Positions 45,947 through 59,000 of a DNA stretch of 64,000 nt are shown piece after piece (the stretch's first letter is position 1; each line of letters starts with the position of its first letter). The position numbers and the translations under genes were made by a program. The notes beneath the pieces were generated by a model that was not told the DNA's origin, did not search any database, and worked only from the letters and a program-made list of their open reading frames with translations. The stretch is from Butyriboletus loyo (taxonomy: Eukaryota > Basidiomycota > Agaricomycetes > Boletales > Boletaceae). The stretch covers positions 310,001-374,000 of the forward strand of contig JBBPSI010000003.1 in assembly GCA_038093515.1 (NCBI GenBank), in the 5' to 3' direction.

Positions 45947-46793
45947 CTAATCGTCACTATTCAGACGTCCGTACTCCTCGTTGATTTGCCTGATGAAGTC
46001 GGAAGGCGTGTGTCCACCCTGTGTTTGATATGAAGATTATCTCCGTTGGCAGCTCCGAACTCACGCACCTCGCATTCGTACCAAGTGCCGTCACGAATAC
46101 AGACTTGCCTGCCATTTATTATGATCGTGCAGCTTTTTCTACGCTAGAAGCCTCAGTTTTCATCATCAGAGCGCCTGCAACGATGCTTACTTGATGCCTG
46201 ACCGTATACTGTTCTGGACGCTTTCCTGCAGCAGTTTGACGCCTTCTTCCCCCTGTCCGTCTTTGCCGGTGCACAGACTTGCCCTATCAGACTCCCATTC
46301 AAACCCGGCAGTCTCAGCACAACTGACAGCTGTTTCGGGTAGCCCGATTTGATCACGACCTTGGAAGTTCTGGCATTGAAGGAAAGGCCACCACTCTGAA
46401 GTTGGGTGGTATTTGGCGACGCATAACTCGTACACATTTCCAGCGCACTCCTCCAAGCCGTGCATGCATGTTACCCCGTAAGCGGTGTCTGATGGATTTG
46501 GCCTTCATCGTGTTAGTGTGGAGAACCCTGGTGAATTATAAGGTGCAGACATGCACATACTTTGCTATGAAAGAGAGAGAGATGTCCACCTTGTCGCCAA
46601 CTCTCTGGAGCACGCGGTCCCAAACCGCCTCGCACAATACGGTGTCTGGGCAGCGAGACATTACGCCGAGGACCACTGGAACCTTGACATCCTCAGTGAC
46701 GATGATCTGTGAGCTATCCTGCACTGTCAATGGATGTACAGCTGCCTGTGTCAACACACAGAAGCTGAGGAGCGCAAGAGCGGAAGTCGACAT
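45947..46793 (-). CDS. GILT-type thiol reductase, secreted or vacuolar
   Basis: A signal peptide (MSTSALALLSFCVLTQAAVH) precedes a GILT domain: KVPVVLGVMSRCPDTVLCEA, VGDKVDISLSFIAK, VTCMHGLEECAGNVYELC, EWWPFLQCQNFQGRDQIGLP and SCAETAGFEWESDRASLC. The last exons give KSCTIIINGRQVCIRDGTWY and GGHTPSDFIRQINEEYG. Four exons join in phase. GILT enzymes reduce disulfides in acidic compartments. Here the first Cys pair is spaced CPDTVLC, not the animal C-x-x-C. That form may be normal in fungal members, but the redox chemistry could differ. Confidence 0.88.
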
Positions 46794-47018
46794 GGTCGTC
46801 GTGGTATCGTTCCAACATTCAGTCGGCGGCTGTCACGATCGGGATGGCGTCACGATCACGTAAGCATGTCATTGCGAAAAACAGCTCAGCCAGCAAAGCT
46901 CGCTGCAAGTTTCTGAGACTCTACTTGGCGAAAGAGAAAAAGACATGTATGCAAATCTCATGCGCATGCAAGTGATGGGCGGCGCTGATCCGGAATGAAA
47001 ACAACGAGGAGAGAGGCA

Positions 47019-47812
47019 CTACGGTGCTTCTAGTGACTGAGCATTGTCCCACCACTTTCTAGCTTCAGGTTCGTTCATCGGAGGTGTGAAGTATCGACAT
47101 CGAGATTGAAAGGCTGTGGTATGCATGTCAGTAAGAGAGGTGTAAGGTCAGGGGTGCAGCTGACCCTCGAGGGACCGCTTTCTTATTATCTTTTCAACCG
47201 ATAATTCATTGCGCACCTGGTTTCTCTAAACGCCAGGCCATCAGCGGCGGTTATTGACGGTAATGAAATTGCTTGCTTCTAACCTTCACGTCGTCGGCAA
47301 ACAGCTCAGCTTGTGTCTTCCTCCTAGCCTTGGCATCGCCCTCGAGTCCGTCGAGTACCTTGTGCTTCTCGCTCATGGACTGATCCACAACATTCACGCA
47401 ATATTCCACAATTTCCGTTCTCCGCTTCCAATTCTCTAACGCGATCGCAAGTTAAGCCGACACCCTTTGGGAAAGAGAAACGAACCCGAGTAACTTACCG
47501 AGGAGTTCTTTCCATATATACGCGCAGGCCTGATCTTGTACACTGCCTTTTCCGCCAGTGCCTTCGCGATCTCGATCGCGGAACTGTGCGTTCGAGCGAT
47601 TCAACCTCATCGTGATGGAGTCATCGAGTCTGCGGTATTCCCTGAGAAGGTCTTCGGGGGATAAGCCACACCCCCCAAGGCAGTGTCAAATACTTACCTT
47701 TGAACAGGGTGAGGTTATGACATGTCGCTGGTGAAACATGGACCAGTTGCGGTGTCAGCGACGGGGCTTGGATTGCCAGGCTCCCGAGCGGTGGAGAGGA
47801 TTTTGAAGGCAT
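47019..47812 (-). CDS. MIX23: Mix23 (CCDC58-like) mitochondrial intermembrane-space protein
   Basis: The start is MPSKSSPPLGSLAIQAPSLT at 47812. The family pattern follows: ATCHNLTLFKDLLREYRRLD, DSITMRLNRSNAQFRDRD, GSVQDQACAYIWKELLENWK, RRTEIVEYCVNVVDQSM, RRKTQAELFADDVK, VRNELSVEKIIRKRSLEAF and SRCRYFTPPMNEPEARKWW. The single Cys residues in the N-terminal, middle and C-terminal helices are conserved features. Five exons join in frame. Yeast Mix23 is a twin-Cys intermembrane-space protein that supports protein import under stress. Roughly 190 residues. Confidence 0.88.
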
Positions 47813-48655
47813 TTTTCGCCTCTGCCGACATGCCGCGTTGCCAATCGCAGAACCCAGATGTGGCTGTGCCTCTTACCCTAAAAGGAAGGTTCGGTGGTTC
47901 ATCGATGCATCCGTCTCCCCGTCTATGCTGACTTGGGTGCATTACGGATACTGACTGGGCGACAGAGCGGTCATGCATCAAAATCGTCTTGACAGCTCAT
48001 TTCGGGAGTGGTTGGCGTGATGCGATGTGGATTTGACGTCGGCTGATGCATTCAAGCTCATTGTTAGAAATAATTTCCCGCCGCTAGCACCACCCCTTAT
48101 CCAATTACCTTCTATCCTTGACGTTTGATGGCCATGTGTCAAATATTTTCCGAGCGACACGCGTAACGAGGTACGGAGAGATACGCTGGCCCGTCCGTTC
48201 TCCGGGTCTATCTGTTTCATCGTCGACGGTGAGAAGGACTCCTTGTCATCGCAACAACCGAAAAAACGTGACTAATGTGCATCCATGGACATCGCGACTG
48301 TGTGGGTCCTTTCCTTTGTGGCGGCAGCATTAATGGCGCTCGCACGATCAATACAGTACTAGATCTAGCACCCCTCCAACTTCCTAGTACTGCGGAGTGT
48401 TGTGCCCTCACGCACAATACAATGACAGAAGCAATCATCAAGGCTACAAGGGATGATATATTGAACGTCTTAGAAATAATATGAGGGTATGTTCGGGGGA
48501 GGATCTCCATACATAATTATACGCTATAGCGGCGGCACAACGGCGTTAACAAAGATTTAATGATACATATCAGTCTGTGACAATACATATGAAATACCAC
48601 GCATCCAGAGAAATCGAGGGTGGTCCACCATCCAAAATCTACTCGTCCGAGCCAC
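47813..48655. other. Intergenic region
   Basis: An 843-bp gap between MIX23 and the zinc-finger gene. It holds the MIX23 upstream region and the zinc-finger 3' end. Short frames exist, but none has a start, splice pattern or domain that I could support. Confidence 0.55.
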
Positions 48656-50359
48656 TTATAAACGTGAATGGACGTACGGGGTCCGCAGTGGTGCCCTCTT
48701 GAGGGGAGGGGCCGGCTTTGTGTTTCTTTTTAGACTGCCTTGGAATGTATCCATGCTCCTCGACCATGTGACGATGCCTCCGTGCGGGATCCTTGAAGGC
48801 CATTCCACATCCATACCGGCAAACGTGGGGAGTAGAACCAGTGCTAACAAGGCTGCTGTGTAAGTTGGTTCAGTCTCCTGATGGACCAATACGCACTGGC
48901 CATGCATATGGGTATCCAGAGAAGTCTTTTGTGGGAAACCTTTCTTACACACTTCACAAATGAAAGGCCTAAAGAAGATGAGAAATCGCTTATTGTAAAC
49001 GCGTTATACTGACTTGTACCGTAAATGTGTGGTCTCGACGTGGCGTTTGACAAGTTGCTTCTTGGAGGTGTATTCGCATGTGGGCTTTTTGCGGTCTTCC
49101 GGCGTCGGCCACGTACATTGCCATTTTCTGGTCGTGCCATCTGGAGACAACGTCGGTTTTGCATATCGCTCCCACGTGTCTGCACCGCTGCGGGGCGATA
49201 GTCGTCGGGGAGTAGGCCGGGTTACCACCCCCTCTTCGCTTGCCTCGCTAATTTGAGGGCTTCCCTCACGCGATGATCTTAGTTGGTCGTCTTCAGAAGA
49301 TGTGAGGGAGTTGTTCGTCGACGCCGCACGCGCCAACGTGGTGGTCAAAGGCCGATCGGACTGAGGGGGAAGATACCTATCTTGTTGCTGAGGGCGTTGT
49401 GCAGATTGCGGGTAATGATCTTTCTCTGAGAGCTGTGCCCGACTGGGAATAACTTAGTAGGTCAACGTGGCAGGAATGTCAGATATACCTCATCGACTCC
49501 AATATATTTCGGAACGGAGCGCTCCGAACAGGCGACGCACTGCAGCAACGGTGTAGGATAAGATCGCCAGGTCGTCCAGAGATATAGAGACCAACATACC
49601 ACCTCTCGGGTGATGTACTACGCCGCTTCTTGGGAAGCATATTGGTGGCAGAGCGATCATAATGTATTAATGCCGGAGAACTGACGAAGATCAATGAGCA
49701 ACCTCACTGGCGACGGCAGCAAAGAACGCACGAGATGACAGGTGAATGATGTATGCTCAACGGAGAGCTGGTTGACGCCGACCGCATGGGGTCTTTACTG
49801 TCGTAGTTGACGTAAATGATGGGAGGGTGACTCATTTGTGACGCAGCCTGAAAACCAGGCCACATGTAGGTCGCAGTAGGTGAATTAAAGACCGAAAGGG
49901 AAACAGGTCGTTGTAGACTCTCATTATTAGACCGCGGCTCTGTTAGAGACATCGAGGCGATGGGGCTTCTTGTAGCCATGTCCGAGTGAGATGAGGGTCA
50001 ATCACATATGAACAAAGAATTACCTAGAGATTGGCCTGTCTCTGGGGTTTACATGTTCCGTCGCGTTCCAAGACCGTGGAGGGGGTAATCGACGGTCGTG
50101 ATCGAAATTGAAGCCCTCACGCGAGAAAGGTGGCAAAACATGTTGTGGCCTGCTGTTCGCAGCGAATATATTACAGTCATATTCCGATCAACAATTCACC
50201 GTGCAGAGCAGAGAAAAAAAGGATGACGAACTTTGATGGCGCCTTGAGAGTGCATTCCGGGGCCTGTGGCTGTTCCGTCGGTTGGGGAGATCGAGGTCGG
50301 CCAGACGCGACCGAATGACTCGAACGCATCTTGATGCACTCCGGAGATGGTGACTTCAT
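48656..50359 (-). CDS. C2H2 zinc-finger transcription factor
   Basis: The C-terminus has a degenerate first finger (WQCTWPTPEDRKKPTCEYTS then KQLVKRHVETTH), a classical C2H2 finger (PFICEVCKKGFPQKTSLDTH then MHGH) and a third finger (HVCRYGCGMAFKDPARRHRH, MVEEHGY). They are joined over introns at 49,017-48,970 and 48,898-48,848. The upstream 300 or more residues are disordered, Ser, Pro, Gln and Arg-rich, built from exons around 50,425-50,190, 50,155-50,030, 49,979-49,745 and 49,685-49,320. The first in-frame ATG that I can support is at 50,359, but the frame is open upstream to a splice acceptor near 50,426, so the true start may lie further right. Nuclear DNA-binding role inferred; targets unknown. 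Confidence 0.75.
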
Positions 50360-51498
50360 GTCAGGTTCTGGTCGCTCAGCTGGATGATCTGTCTGGTTCT
50401 CTTCATGCGTTGGGGATTCAGAAGCCCTGTGAAGATGTTGGATTACGAGTCACCAGTGGCGAGGACATGTGGCGTCAGCATAAGCGCATTGCAGGCGATA
50501 CGCGAAAGTAAGAAAAGTGCAAAGCGACGGAGTTCGCTCTTTTTAAAACGCAGGACGATGCATTGTTGCAACGTCGCATAGATTGTCAATCCAACCGTGA
50601 TGCCCTGAGAGAAGGAGAGAGCGCTATTACTTGCCATAGGTGCTTTTTAGCCTTGTCAAAACGTTCCTCTGCTCCGGAAGCTGGCAGGGACGGCGGTGAG
50701 GCCATGGGGGATGGAAGGGAGGACAGGGGAAGGTGAAACGATGTTCAGATGTTGTTTGAACGGGGGGGGAGGGATTTAAGGACAAAAAGGACCTATTTGC
50801 CGGTGGAGATTGTGCACATAGATATACTACGCGATCAGCACTAAATCGAGTTTTCCCAGTGAACGAAACATGTATATGGTCGGAGATCTGAAATTGTCTG
50901 CATCGGGTGTCTGGTCTCGATGCTCGCGGGATATAGCGCAAAGAAAGCCCTTGACCTGAAAAGTGCATAGTCCGAATGTGGAAAAGTGGGTGGAACAGAG
51001 CAGACAAATGCGATAGGTAGGTGGGTCCGAGGGCCATATCGATTAAACGACAACCGAAATATCTTACGTACGCAGAACCGACCAACGACCATAAGGCCCA
51101 TCTGTCAGAGCAACGTGAGGAACAGCTGATGGAGTAACGGACCCAATTAGCGCACTTTGCATTTTAGTCGACTTTGTCAATTCCATACGGCGTGGATTTG
51201 CGACCGGGTCTCAGAGGCCACACGGGCTCGTTGGTTCAGGTTCATAGGGTGTTGACAGCTGTATGACCATTATTTGGAAGCAACGACACAGCAGATCTAC
51301 AACACATTGGCGAATAGTACATTTCCAGCAGTTGACATCGGGTCTGCGTAAAAAGTAAAGTTACCGATGTTGAGACAAAACACTGCAATCAAAAGTGAAA
51401 GCTGTGTCGGGCAGTGACCGTTTAGAGGACTTACATAAATTAATTAGCATCCGCATCATAATTCAGTGTTGTTCATTGTCGGAGGGGGCCGACTCAAG
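50360..51498. other. Intergenic region, probable 5' part of the zinc-finger gene
   Basis: Over 1.1 kb without a gene that I can confirm. A 152-codon minus-strand frame (50,627-51,085) has no domain. A missing first exon of the zinc-finger gene could lie at 50,430-50,640. The stretch near 50,765 has a G run. Confidence 0.45.
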
Positions 51499-52203
51499 CT
51501 AGAGGAGCTGTGTGGAGTGCATGTTGGTGGATTCTTCTTCGCATTGATGCGAATTCATTTCCGTTTCACATGGAAACAAGGAGCGGGTTGGTGGAAGAGG
51601 TGACATTTCCCTGATCCGTCCAGATCGCCGTAGGGGTTTCATGGGCCTATCCAAGTTATCCACCACCATGTCATCGCCACAGAGTTCCATCGTGAGGTCC
51701 CCTCGATCTTGAGATTGGGGATTGATGAAGAATGGTGTGATCGACTGTTCGTCATCGTCATGAGAATCGGGGTAGGAGCGTTTACGCTTGGAGGGGGATG
51801 GGATGGGAGAATAGGTGCCGGATGATGGAGAGAAGATTTGGCGATTATTTTCACGCGCGGTAAGTGGGTAACTAGCAGCGGTGGTGAAAGAGATGGCAGG
51901 TGCCTGTTTCAAGTGTGAGGAAGGCGGTGAACTCAGATATCCTTCAGTGACGGCTACAATACACGTTGAAAAGGGTGTGAGCCACGTTGGGGGCGGGAAA
52001 TACGTGGAGACACGAAACAGACTTTTTCGGGCGCGCATGGAGGCGGCGCGAATGCTGGCAGCCAAGTCACCTGCGGATGTACTAGGGGTACGTTTAATGC
52101 ATCGGAGAAAAGAGCGAGAGATGCACACGGCTTACGCGTCGCTCCTTTGAAACTGAGAAGCGAGTCTAGTCGCACGCTCGTCGTCTGTTAATATACGTTT
52201 CAT
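51499..52203 (-). CDS. Conserved-looking protein of unknown function, 216 aa
   Basis: Two exons (52203-52136 and 52081-51499) make 217 codons. The N-terminus MKRILTDDERATRLASQFQR is charged, followed by SAGDLAASIRAASMRARKSL, an amphipathic helix. The rest is Ser/Pro-rich and polar with a nuclear-signal-like SPSKRKRSYPDSHDDDE and LRRSGRIREMSP near the end. I recognise no family. It shares a 243-bp promoter with the kelch gene. Confidence 0.65.
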
Positions 52204-52264
52204 GGATGAAGGTAGCATCCAGCATGATGCAGATAGGCTGCTGCCAACGCGACACGGCTATTGA

Positions 52265-52272
52265 TCACGTGA
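52265..52272. promoter_or_regulatory. Palindromic TCACGTGA in a bidirectional promoter
   Basis: An eight-base palindrome containing the CACGTG E-box lies midway between the divergent starts at 52,203 (-) and 52,447 (+). bHLH and bZIP factors bind such sites; the role is inferred. Confidence 0.4.
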
Positions 52273-52446
52273 TGACTCGCTGAAACGAGGCTGATGTGCG
52301 CACAATGACCCTTCCCCCCCCCGACCGGCATCCTCGGCATCCCCATCTCCGCCCAGATCAATTTCCTCTTTAGGAAATCTCCCATTCGTCGTCGTCCCAC
52401 TGTCTTCACACCGGCGAGCGCGACGCCCCCCCCCGCCTTCGTCGCC

Positions 52447-55400
52447 ATGCTCTTCCTCCTCCTCCTCCCCCTCCCCCTCCTCCCCCTCCTCCTCATCGCC
52501 CCCGTCCGAGCCCAGTCCATCTCCACCAACTTGCCCGTTCCCCCCCTCCAATGGCTCAACATCACCCATCTCCTCCAGGGCACCTCCGCACCCCCACTCA
52601 AGTATCCCTCCATCGGCTACGACGATTCCTCACGCACCCTCCTCCTCTTTGGGGGCGAATCTTCCAGCGGCATCCCCACCTCCCAGACCTATCTGTCCGT
52701 CCATTTCTCTTCCTCTGTCTTTCCCCCAGCTCACCGTCTCCCCCTAGCATCAATTTCAACACCAACGGATGGACCCTTCCCGCCCCCCAGGCAGATCTAC
52801 CCATGACTCCCCCTCCTGCCAGGTACATGGCCCTCGGTGGCGATGACTTCTCCTCCAGCTAGTCCGTCTCCCGTCCTTTCCTCTCTCACCCTCTCTCATC
52901 TCCCTCTGCAGTCGCGATGCTCATCTTCTCCTCGGCGGAAAAGATAGCAATGGTCACCCGTTGTCCGACGTCTGGGTTCGTCCCCACTCTCTCCTTTTCG
53001 CTTTTCTGCTCACGCCACATCCAGGAGTACGACTACGTCAACCAATTTTGGTCCCAGGTCACCATCTCCCCCGGTGCGCCTCCCCCCCGCTGGAGCGCAT
53101 CAGGTGGCCGAGACTATCGCACCGCTGCCGACATGACTTCCACAAACACCACCTTCTACATGTCCGGTGGTACGGACGGTAACTCCTTGTTCCCCCTCAA
53201 TGAGGTTTGGCAGTTCAAAATCACCGGCACTCTCTCTTCCAATCTCGCAACAAACAACACCTTTGGCAGCTGGTCCAGTCAAACCATCAGCAGCATACCT
53301 GGCCCTAGCGTCAACCAAGCTTCCGCCGTCCTGGGAACCTCCATTGTCTCCGTCAGCGGATGCAATACCACCACCGACTCCAGCAATACTTGTGCTGAAT
53401 CCAATTCTTACATTGTCAACGCAGGCCTTTCTCCTTCTGAAACAACTCTTCGTCCTTGTCCTGCCCCCCGATACGGCGGTGCTTTGGTCTTCAATCCTTC
53501 CACAGCCTCCTCCTCCTTTACTTCGCAGGTTTTCCTCATCCTCGGCACTTTCAATTCTTCCTACTGGGACGATCAAGGCGGGCTTCAACGTGGTGAAGTC
53601 GCAGTCTTGGACACCAATACTGCGGAATGGAGTAGAATCCTTCCCGCAGGTGACCCAGGAACATCCGGCATACCCACTTTCCCTACTCCTCGCGAAGGCG
53701 CAGTCGCTTATTCGTTCAATGAAGCACTTGTCGGCAGTAACCGAACAGGAGCCGCAGATACCATCGTCTTTGGCGGTCAAGATGAGAATGGTACATACCT
53801 TGATGAAGTCTGGATCCTCAGAGCCTACAACGGCGTCATCACCGCCTCTAATTCTTCCTGGGGTGGGCCCACTGGGCAACTGGCAACTGGCCTCGGTGCA
53901 AATGGAGCAGGGGTCACCATTCAATACATGGCCCAATGCGCATCCCAGCTTATGTCGGCTCCGGCCACGTCCTCGTCAGCACCCACGGGCACACCCACTG
54001 TCAGCACCACCTCAACCAACAACTTATTTGAACCGTACGATGTTTCCTTCGTACACAAGCTTGCCGCCCCGCTTTCCGTCGCCCTCCTCCTTCCCGCGAT
54101 CCTCCTCGCGCGATTAGCACTTCCGCCAGCAGAAATCACGCGCCCAACCGACCGTAAATCCCGCTTTGTCTATTCAGCGTCGGTGATTGCTCTCCCGGCA
54201 TACGGATTAGGGATCGCAGGCCTTGTTATATCCTTCACGTCCATCCGATCCACGACAAAACTTAGCTCTTCGAGTCCCATTCTGCAAACGGGACACGGCA
54301 TAGCGGGACTAATACTGGTCGTTGCACTATATATCGTTGTTCCTTTCCTCTATCTTTTGTCCTTTCGATCAGCACGACGTCGCCCTCAAAAGGAAGTCGT
54401 CGATCGATCCGAGGCCGCTGCATCTCGCCCCAATTCGGTGGATATGGCAGAGAAGCTGGCATCAAGTCCTGCTCCACAGCAAACACAGTACCCACCTTCA
54501 CCTCCTGCCTCACCACGAGCGCGTTTGCACTCATGGGGTGGCTCTAGTTTTTGGCTTGGTCGCCGGAGCCGGGAAGGAAGGGTCTCAACTGACAGCGAGT
54601 CAATGCACTCCGCTGGACCTCAGCGAGCCTTCGAAGTAGTTAACCGCCCTGCGCGCATCCGTAGGGCCAGTAGCAATGGCCTTGCATATCCAAATATCGA
54701 GATTTATCAGCGTGTGCCAGTGGTGCCTCGTAGTCTAGGTGATGTCGATTGGCTCGATCGGCGGCGCAGTCTAAATGCAGTGGTGTGTATGATCTTTCAT
54801 GTCGCTTCAGAAACTGACGATGTTAACTTCATGCTGTTTTTCCTGCCTCTGCCTTGCTTTCGTCGCGGTATTCGTACGAACGATGGTCATCAAATCAACA
54901 GAACGAGCTTGATTACGTTGCCACTCACGGTAGAACTCAGGTGCTTTCGAATGGCTCGACTCCTAATACGGCGGACATGCTTAGTACTCGCGCATTGATG
55001 CCAGCGCCTGCGTTTCCCCGTACCACGTACGAACTCCCACCGCCTTTCGAGTTCTCACTCCGGATTTTATTTCACATGCTTGTTCTTGCACTATGCGTCC
55101 TATCTCTCGTTGCGCTCTGGTATCGTGCCCCTATGTCCCTGTTCGCTGTCTTCCTCCTCTGGACAGTCATTTTTTACATATCACTTTTTGTGCTCGCCTG
55201 GCATGGACGTCCGGGTAAATCCCTTCTGACTACTTTGGCTGCGCGCGTTCGTGGCCCACTTCCTCAGCCCGCCACTTCCCCCGGCACACCAGCCTCCCGC
55301 CCGCTCTCCATGGCAGGCACGGATCAATATCCTTTCCCGACTGACGCTCGCGGACCATACCTGCACCAACCCCCCTACCGCGCAACCGGCCACGACGACG

Positions 55401-55561
55401 TCTCCACAAGTCAGACTCCTCGTTCTGTCGAGACAGATGACGACGACGATGATATCGACGAGGACACTAGACAACGACGGATGGAGGAAGAAATGGGAAG
55501 ACGAGAGGTCTCAATTGTCACAGTCCCGAAACGCCGATTATGGATTACGAATCCGTCATGA
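52447..55561 (+). CDS. Kelch-repeat ectodomain protein with C-terminal membrane helices
   Basis: A Leu-rich signal peptide (MLFLLLLPLPLLPLLLIAPV, then RAQ) precedes kelch blades: SIGYDDSSRTLLLFGGESS, DAHLLLGGKDSNGHPLSDVW, TTFYMSGGTDGNSLFPLNEV, PAPRYGGALVFNPST and ADTIVFGGQDENGTYLDEVW. After a Thr/Ser stalk come several hydrophobic segments (LSVALLLPAILLARLA, SVIALPAYGLGIAGLVISFT, GIAGLILVVALYIVVPFLYL). Then a 150-residue polar stretch and two more (FHMLVLALCVLSLVALWY, FAVFLLWTVIFYISLFVLAW) are followed by an acidic tail. The first three introns lie before 53,025. The last one, about 54,783-54,901, joins SLNAV to NELDYVATHG. It resembles fungal kelch membrane proteins of unknown role; an oxidase activity is not supported. 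Confidence 0.85.
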
Positions 55562-56076
55562 TCACCCCATCACTCCTTCTCCTTTCCCAGTTGCTATGCT
55601 CATACACGCTCAATACTGACCCCAATCATGATGAGACCAAGATTGAAAGCTCCACGCCTCCTCCTTTTATGAATGCCTCGCTGCCAAGTCATGTTTCGTT
55701 GTTCGCAAACTTATCCTCCGCTCCACCCCGGGTTCACATCTTTCCTACCCACGCATCGTATTATAGCCCTTGCAACAAGTTAATAATCACGTTCATTCAT
55801 GGATCCATGTCGCATTGTTTCACGGTATATTCCGAGTAGATCTACCTGGACATTTTATCTCGAGCAGTACCGATGTATTTCTGTATGCCAAGGACATTAA
55901 AGGAGTGACTTATTTCTAATAATGTCTTATGTTTGAGACCAGTCAAGTGTCATGTTAGGAGGGACGTGAGTACTAGAAGGAGTGACGAAACTGAACGAGG
56001 GGGAGGGTACTAGCGTGGGCATGCTCAAAGGTAACACGAAGTCAGTTCTTCAAAAGCAGCTCATAAGGTAGAAAGT
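55562..56076. other. Spacer between convergent genes
   Basis: The 3' ends of the kelch gene (+) and the 992-aa protein gene (-) face each other over 515 bp. A small plus-strand frame here has no support as a gene. AT-rich stretches near 55,900 may hold polyadenylation signals. Confidence 0.6.
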
Positions 56077-59000
56077 CTATGGTGCGCCCTCGACAGCGAC
56101 ATCGTGACGCCATCTATCCACGCGCCCATACTTGGCAGCATCATGTGCTGGAGGAGGAGAAGGAGGCATAGGTATGCCCATCAAAGGGGGGACACCCATG
56201 CCCATGCCCACATTCATGGGCGTCCCGAAAAACCCAGAGCCCATCATCGCAGGGGAACCAAAGTAGAAGCTGTTGTGCATCTGCGCTTGCATCATCATTT
56301 GCTGCTGCTGCTGCTGCTGTAACTGGGAAAGTAACTGGTACTGTGTCTTACGCTGCTGCTCGGGGTGGAATGCAAGTGGCTTGTCGTCCTCTTCGTCCCC
56401 ATCGTCCCCACCATCCGCACCCATGAATGGAACAGAAGCATGGGAAGCCATGGCAGGAAGACGGGAGGCACGGAGACCAAGTGGCTGCTCATCGTCGTCG
56501 TCGTCGTCGTCGTTTGTCGTCGGGCGTTCGCGAGAGAGATCGTCGAAGTTGAAATTCGGTAGGGATAACTGGGACTGACTGTGTGGGATCTTCGATTCAC
56601 TAAGCACTGCTGCAAGAGGTTTGTCTTCGTCCTCGTCCTCGTCCACCAGCCTGGGTGGTAACTGTGTCGCCCGATTCGCAATCCGCTGGAAGGCCGCAGT
56701 TAAGGGAAGATCCTCCTCACTATCTTCATCCTCACCCCTGTTTGGCAGTGACCCCGTTCGTGGAGGGGCAGACCTGATGGAGCGAGGTCCTTTACCAATT
56801 GTGCGTATCGGCCCTTCATCCTCGTCAGACGATTCTGCTACCCAGTTATCAGCCGCTTTGTCGGGGAAGCGGCCAAGGGACTGTCCCAAAGGAACGTCAT
56901 CGTCGTCGTCTTCACTTTCGCTTGACATATCATCGTCTGCCGCTGGCACGCGCCTGAGAATAGGCTTCTGAATGGCTGGAAGCATAGGAGGTTCAGATGA
57001 TACGCGAGGCCCGGAAACGTCGAGTTGTAACGGCGTTGAATCTGCTTCTTGCAACTTTGACTTGCCCTTCTTCTTCCGTTGACGTCGCTCTGCGTCCTCT
57101 TTACCACGTTTTTTGCGCTCTTCGGCCTCAACATGTTCCCGAGCTTCGATCTCCTTGAGCTTCTGCAACTCACGATCCCACAACCTGTCCACGCCAAAGA
57201 CGGAGCGGCTTTGCGAAAGATCCCCGGTAGAAGCCGAAGCCCCAATCATACGTGGTTTCTCGCCGTTTGAATCAAGGAGTGGTCTAGCAGTGGAGCTTCG
57301 TCTCATGAATGCTGAGGCTCTGTTATCTAGGTTCTGCGAATTTGGTGCTGGACCAAGCGAATCTGGATCAATCAGGGTACTTGAACGTCTGATCTGTCCG
57401 CGGGTCATCATAGAAGGTCGGTTATCACCCTGGAATGTACTATGACGAAACAAAGACAGTGATCAGCCTCAGAAAACTGCCATTAGTGATGTCAAGCATA
57501 CCGAGCTTTCTGTTTCATCTCTAGTTTGCGGTGTTCGAGGTTGTCGATCAAGCTTCGACCATACAATTTACCAGCAGGTCGTTTGATCTCCAACTCCGTT
57601 GGCAGTGGAACAGAAGGCAAGGGAACAGAGGAAGGTACCGGAGACTCTTCCTCTTGCATCTCAAAGTAAGCTTGTTCTCCATCTTTGAGTGCACGAGGGA
57701 AATGACGATCGATGTCCGAGTAGGCAATATCCCTCTGCCCACCGACGACCAGCGTGTTTCGGAAAGCAAGTTGGGATAACGAAAGGCTAGCGCGGGGATT
57801 CGGAGTAAAAGAGTTGGAAGCAACAGGTACAGGCAGGCGGGAAGAGGGAAGAGGGCCATTGGTAGATACTTCGAAACCGCCACGCGGTCCTACCATGGAC
57901 TGAGGTGGTTGAGTAAGGACGGTGCTTTGTAAGGGGCTTGGCATGACAAGAACTTTCGGCCGGAGTAATTCTAAGGTAGAGAGAGGTCGATCACGTCGCG
58001 ACTCGGCATCAACATCGTTTTCAAGAAGCATACGCGTGCCCATGGAGTTAACGGACAAGGTCCGACCATGTACCTTGGGATCAAAGCGCGAGGAACGGGA
58101 GGGAGAAGGAGGACGGACGGAGAAACCGTTGTCATCTGCGAGCATGTTCTTTGATGCCATAGTGCCCATGGATCCAACCGACACGGTCCGACCTCGATTC
58201 GCCTTCGGGTCGAAGCGAGAAGCGCGATCTGGAGAGGGGGGTTGAACGGTGAATGGATTGGCATTCTCATCATTATGGACATCATTCAGCAAAGCTTTTG
58301 AACCCAAGCTTGCATTAGATTGTGTGCGCGCGTGAACGGTCTGCAAATCCAAGCGTGATGAACGAGACCCTGGTCTTAGAATTTCCTCCGGACCAGGAGA
58401 GGACCGCCCTGAGACGGAGACAGAAGGGAAAGGAACGGAATGGAGAGGTGGTTGAACAGGGAGAGTCTCGATGAGTACATGAGTAGAGGCACGACGGCGT
58501 TGAAGTGGTTGTTGTGGCGCCTGGAGGTGGTCGAGGTCTGCCGAGGACCGCACACGCCCAAGACTGTCGGGGCCAGTCGCAGCGTCCAAAAATGCACCAC
58601 CTGCGCCGAAATCATTCAAGGCCCCAAGACTCATGGACCGCATATTTCTGCTGTGGGGAGTATCACCGGCGACACTGTGCGCAGTACGCACCGGGGCAGG
58701 GATGTGTGGATTGGGAAGCATCTCTGATTTCGCCCTCCCTTTACCCTTCCCTTTTGCCTTGTTCTTGTCCATGAAGGCGTCAAGTCCCCATGAGGTGAGG
58801 TCAACTTCTACATCATTCTCGTCAGCCGACTCATCCTCGTCGTCGGCGTTTCCGAAAGGGTTGCGGAGGGCGTCTATCGAGGCCTTTGATTTTCTGTTCG
58901 GTGGATCGCTTCCGACCTCGCTTGGAACGTGAACACCAAGATAATCGATGCTCCTGCGGGACTTGTTCAAGGGATTATGGCGACGGAGATGGGCGAAGAT

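Noticed and set aside
46402..46863. 153-codon plus-strand frame opposite the GILT gene
   Set aside because: It is antisense to exons with clear GILT motifs and a signal peptide on the minus strand.
53100..53936. 278-codon minus-strand frame opposite the kelch gene
   Set aside because: It lies wholly antisense to well-supported kelch coding sequence and has no start context, splice pattern or domain. Codon bias on the sense strand explains the open antisense frame.
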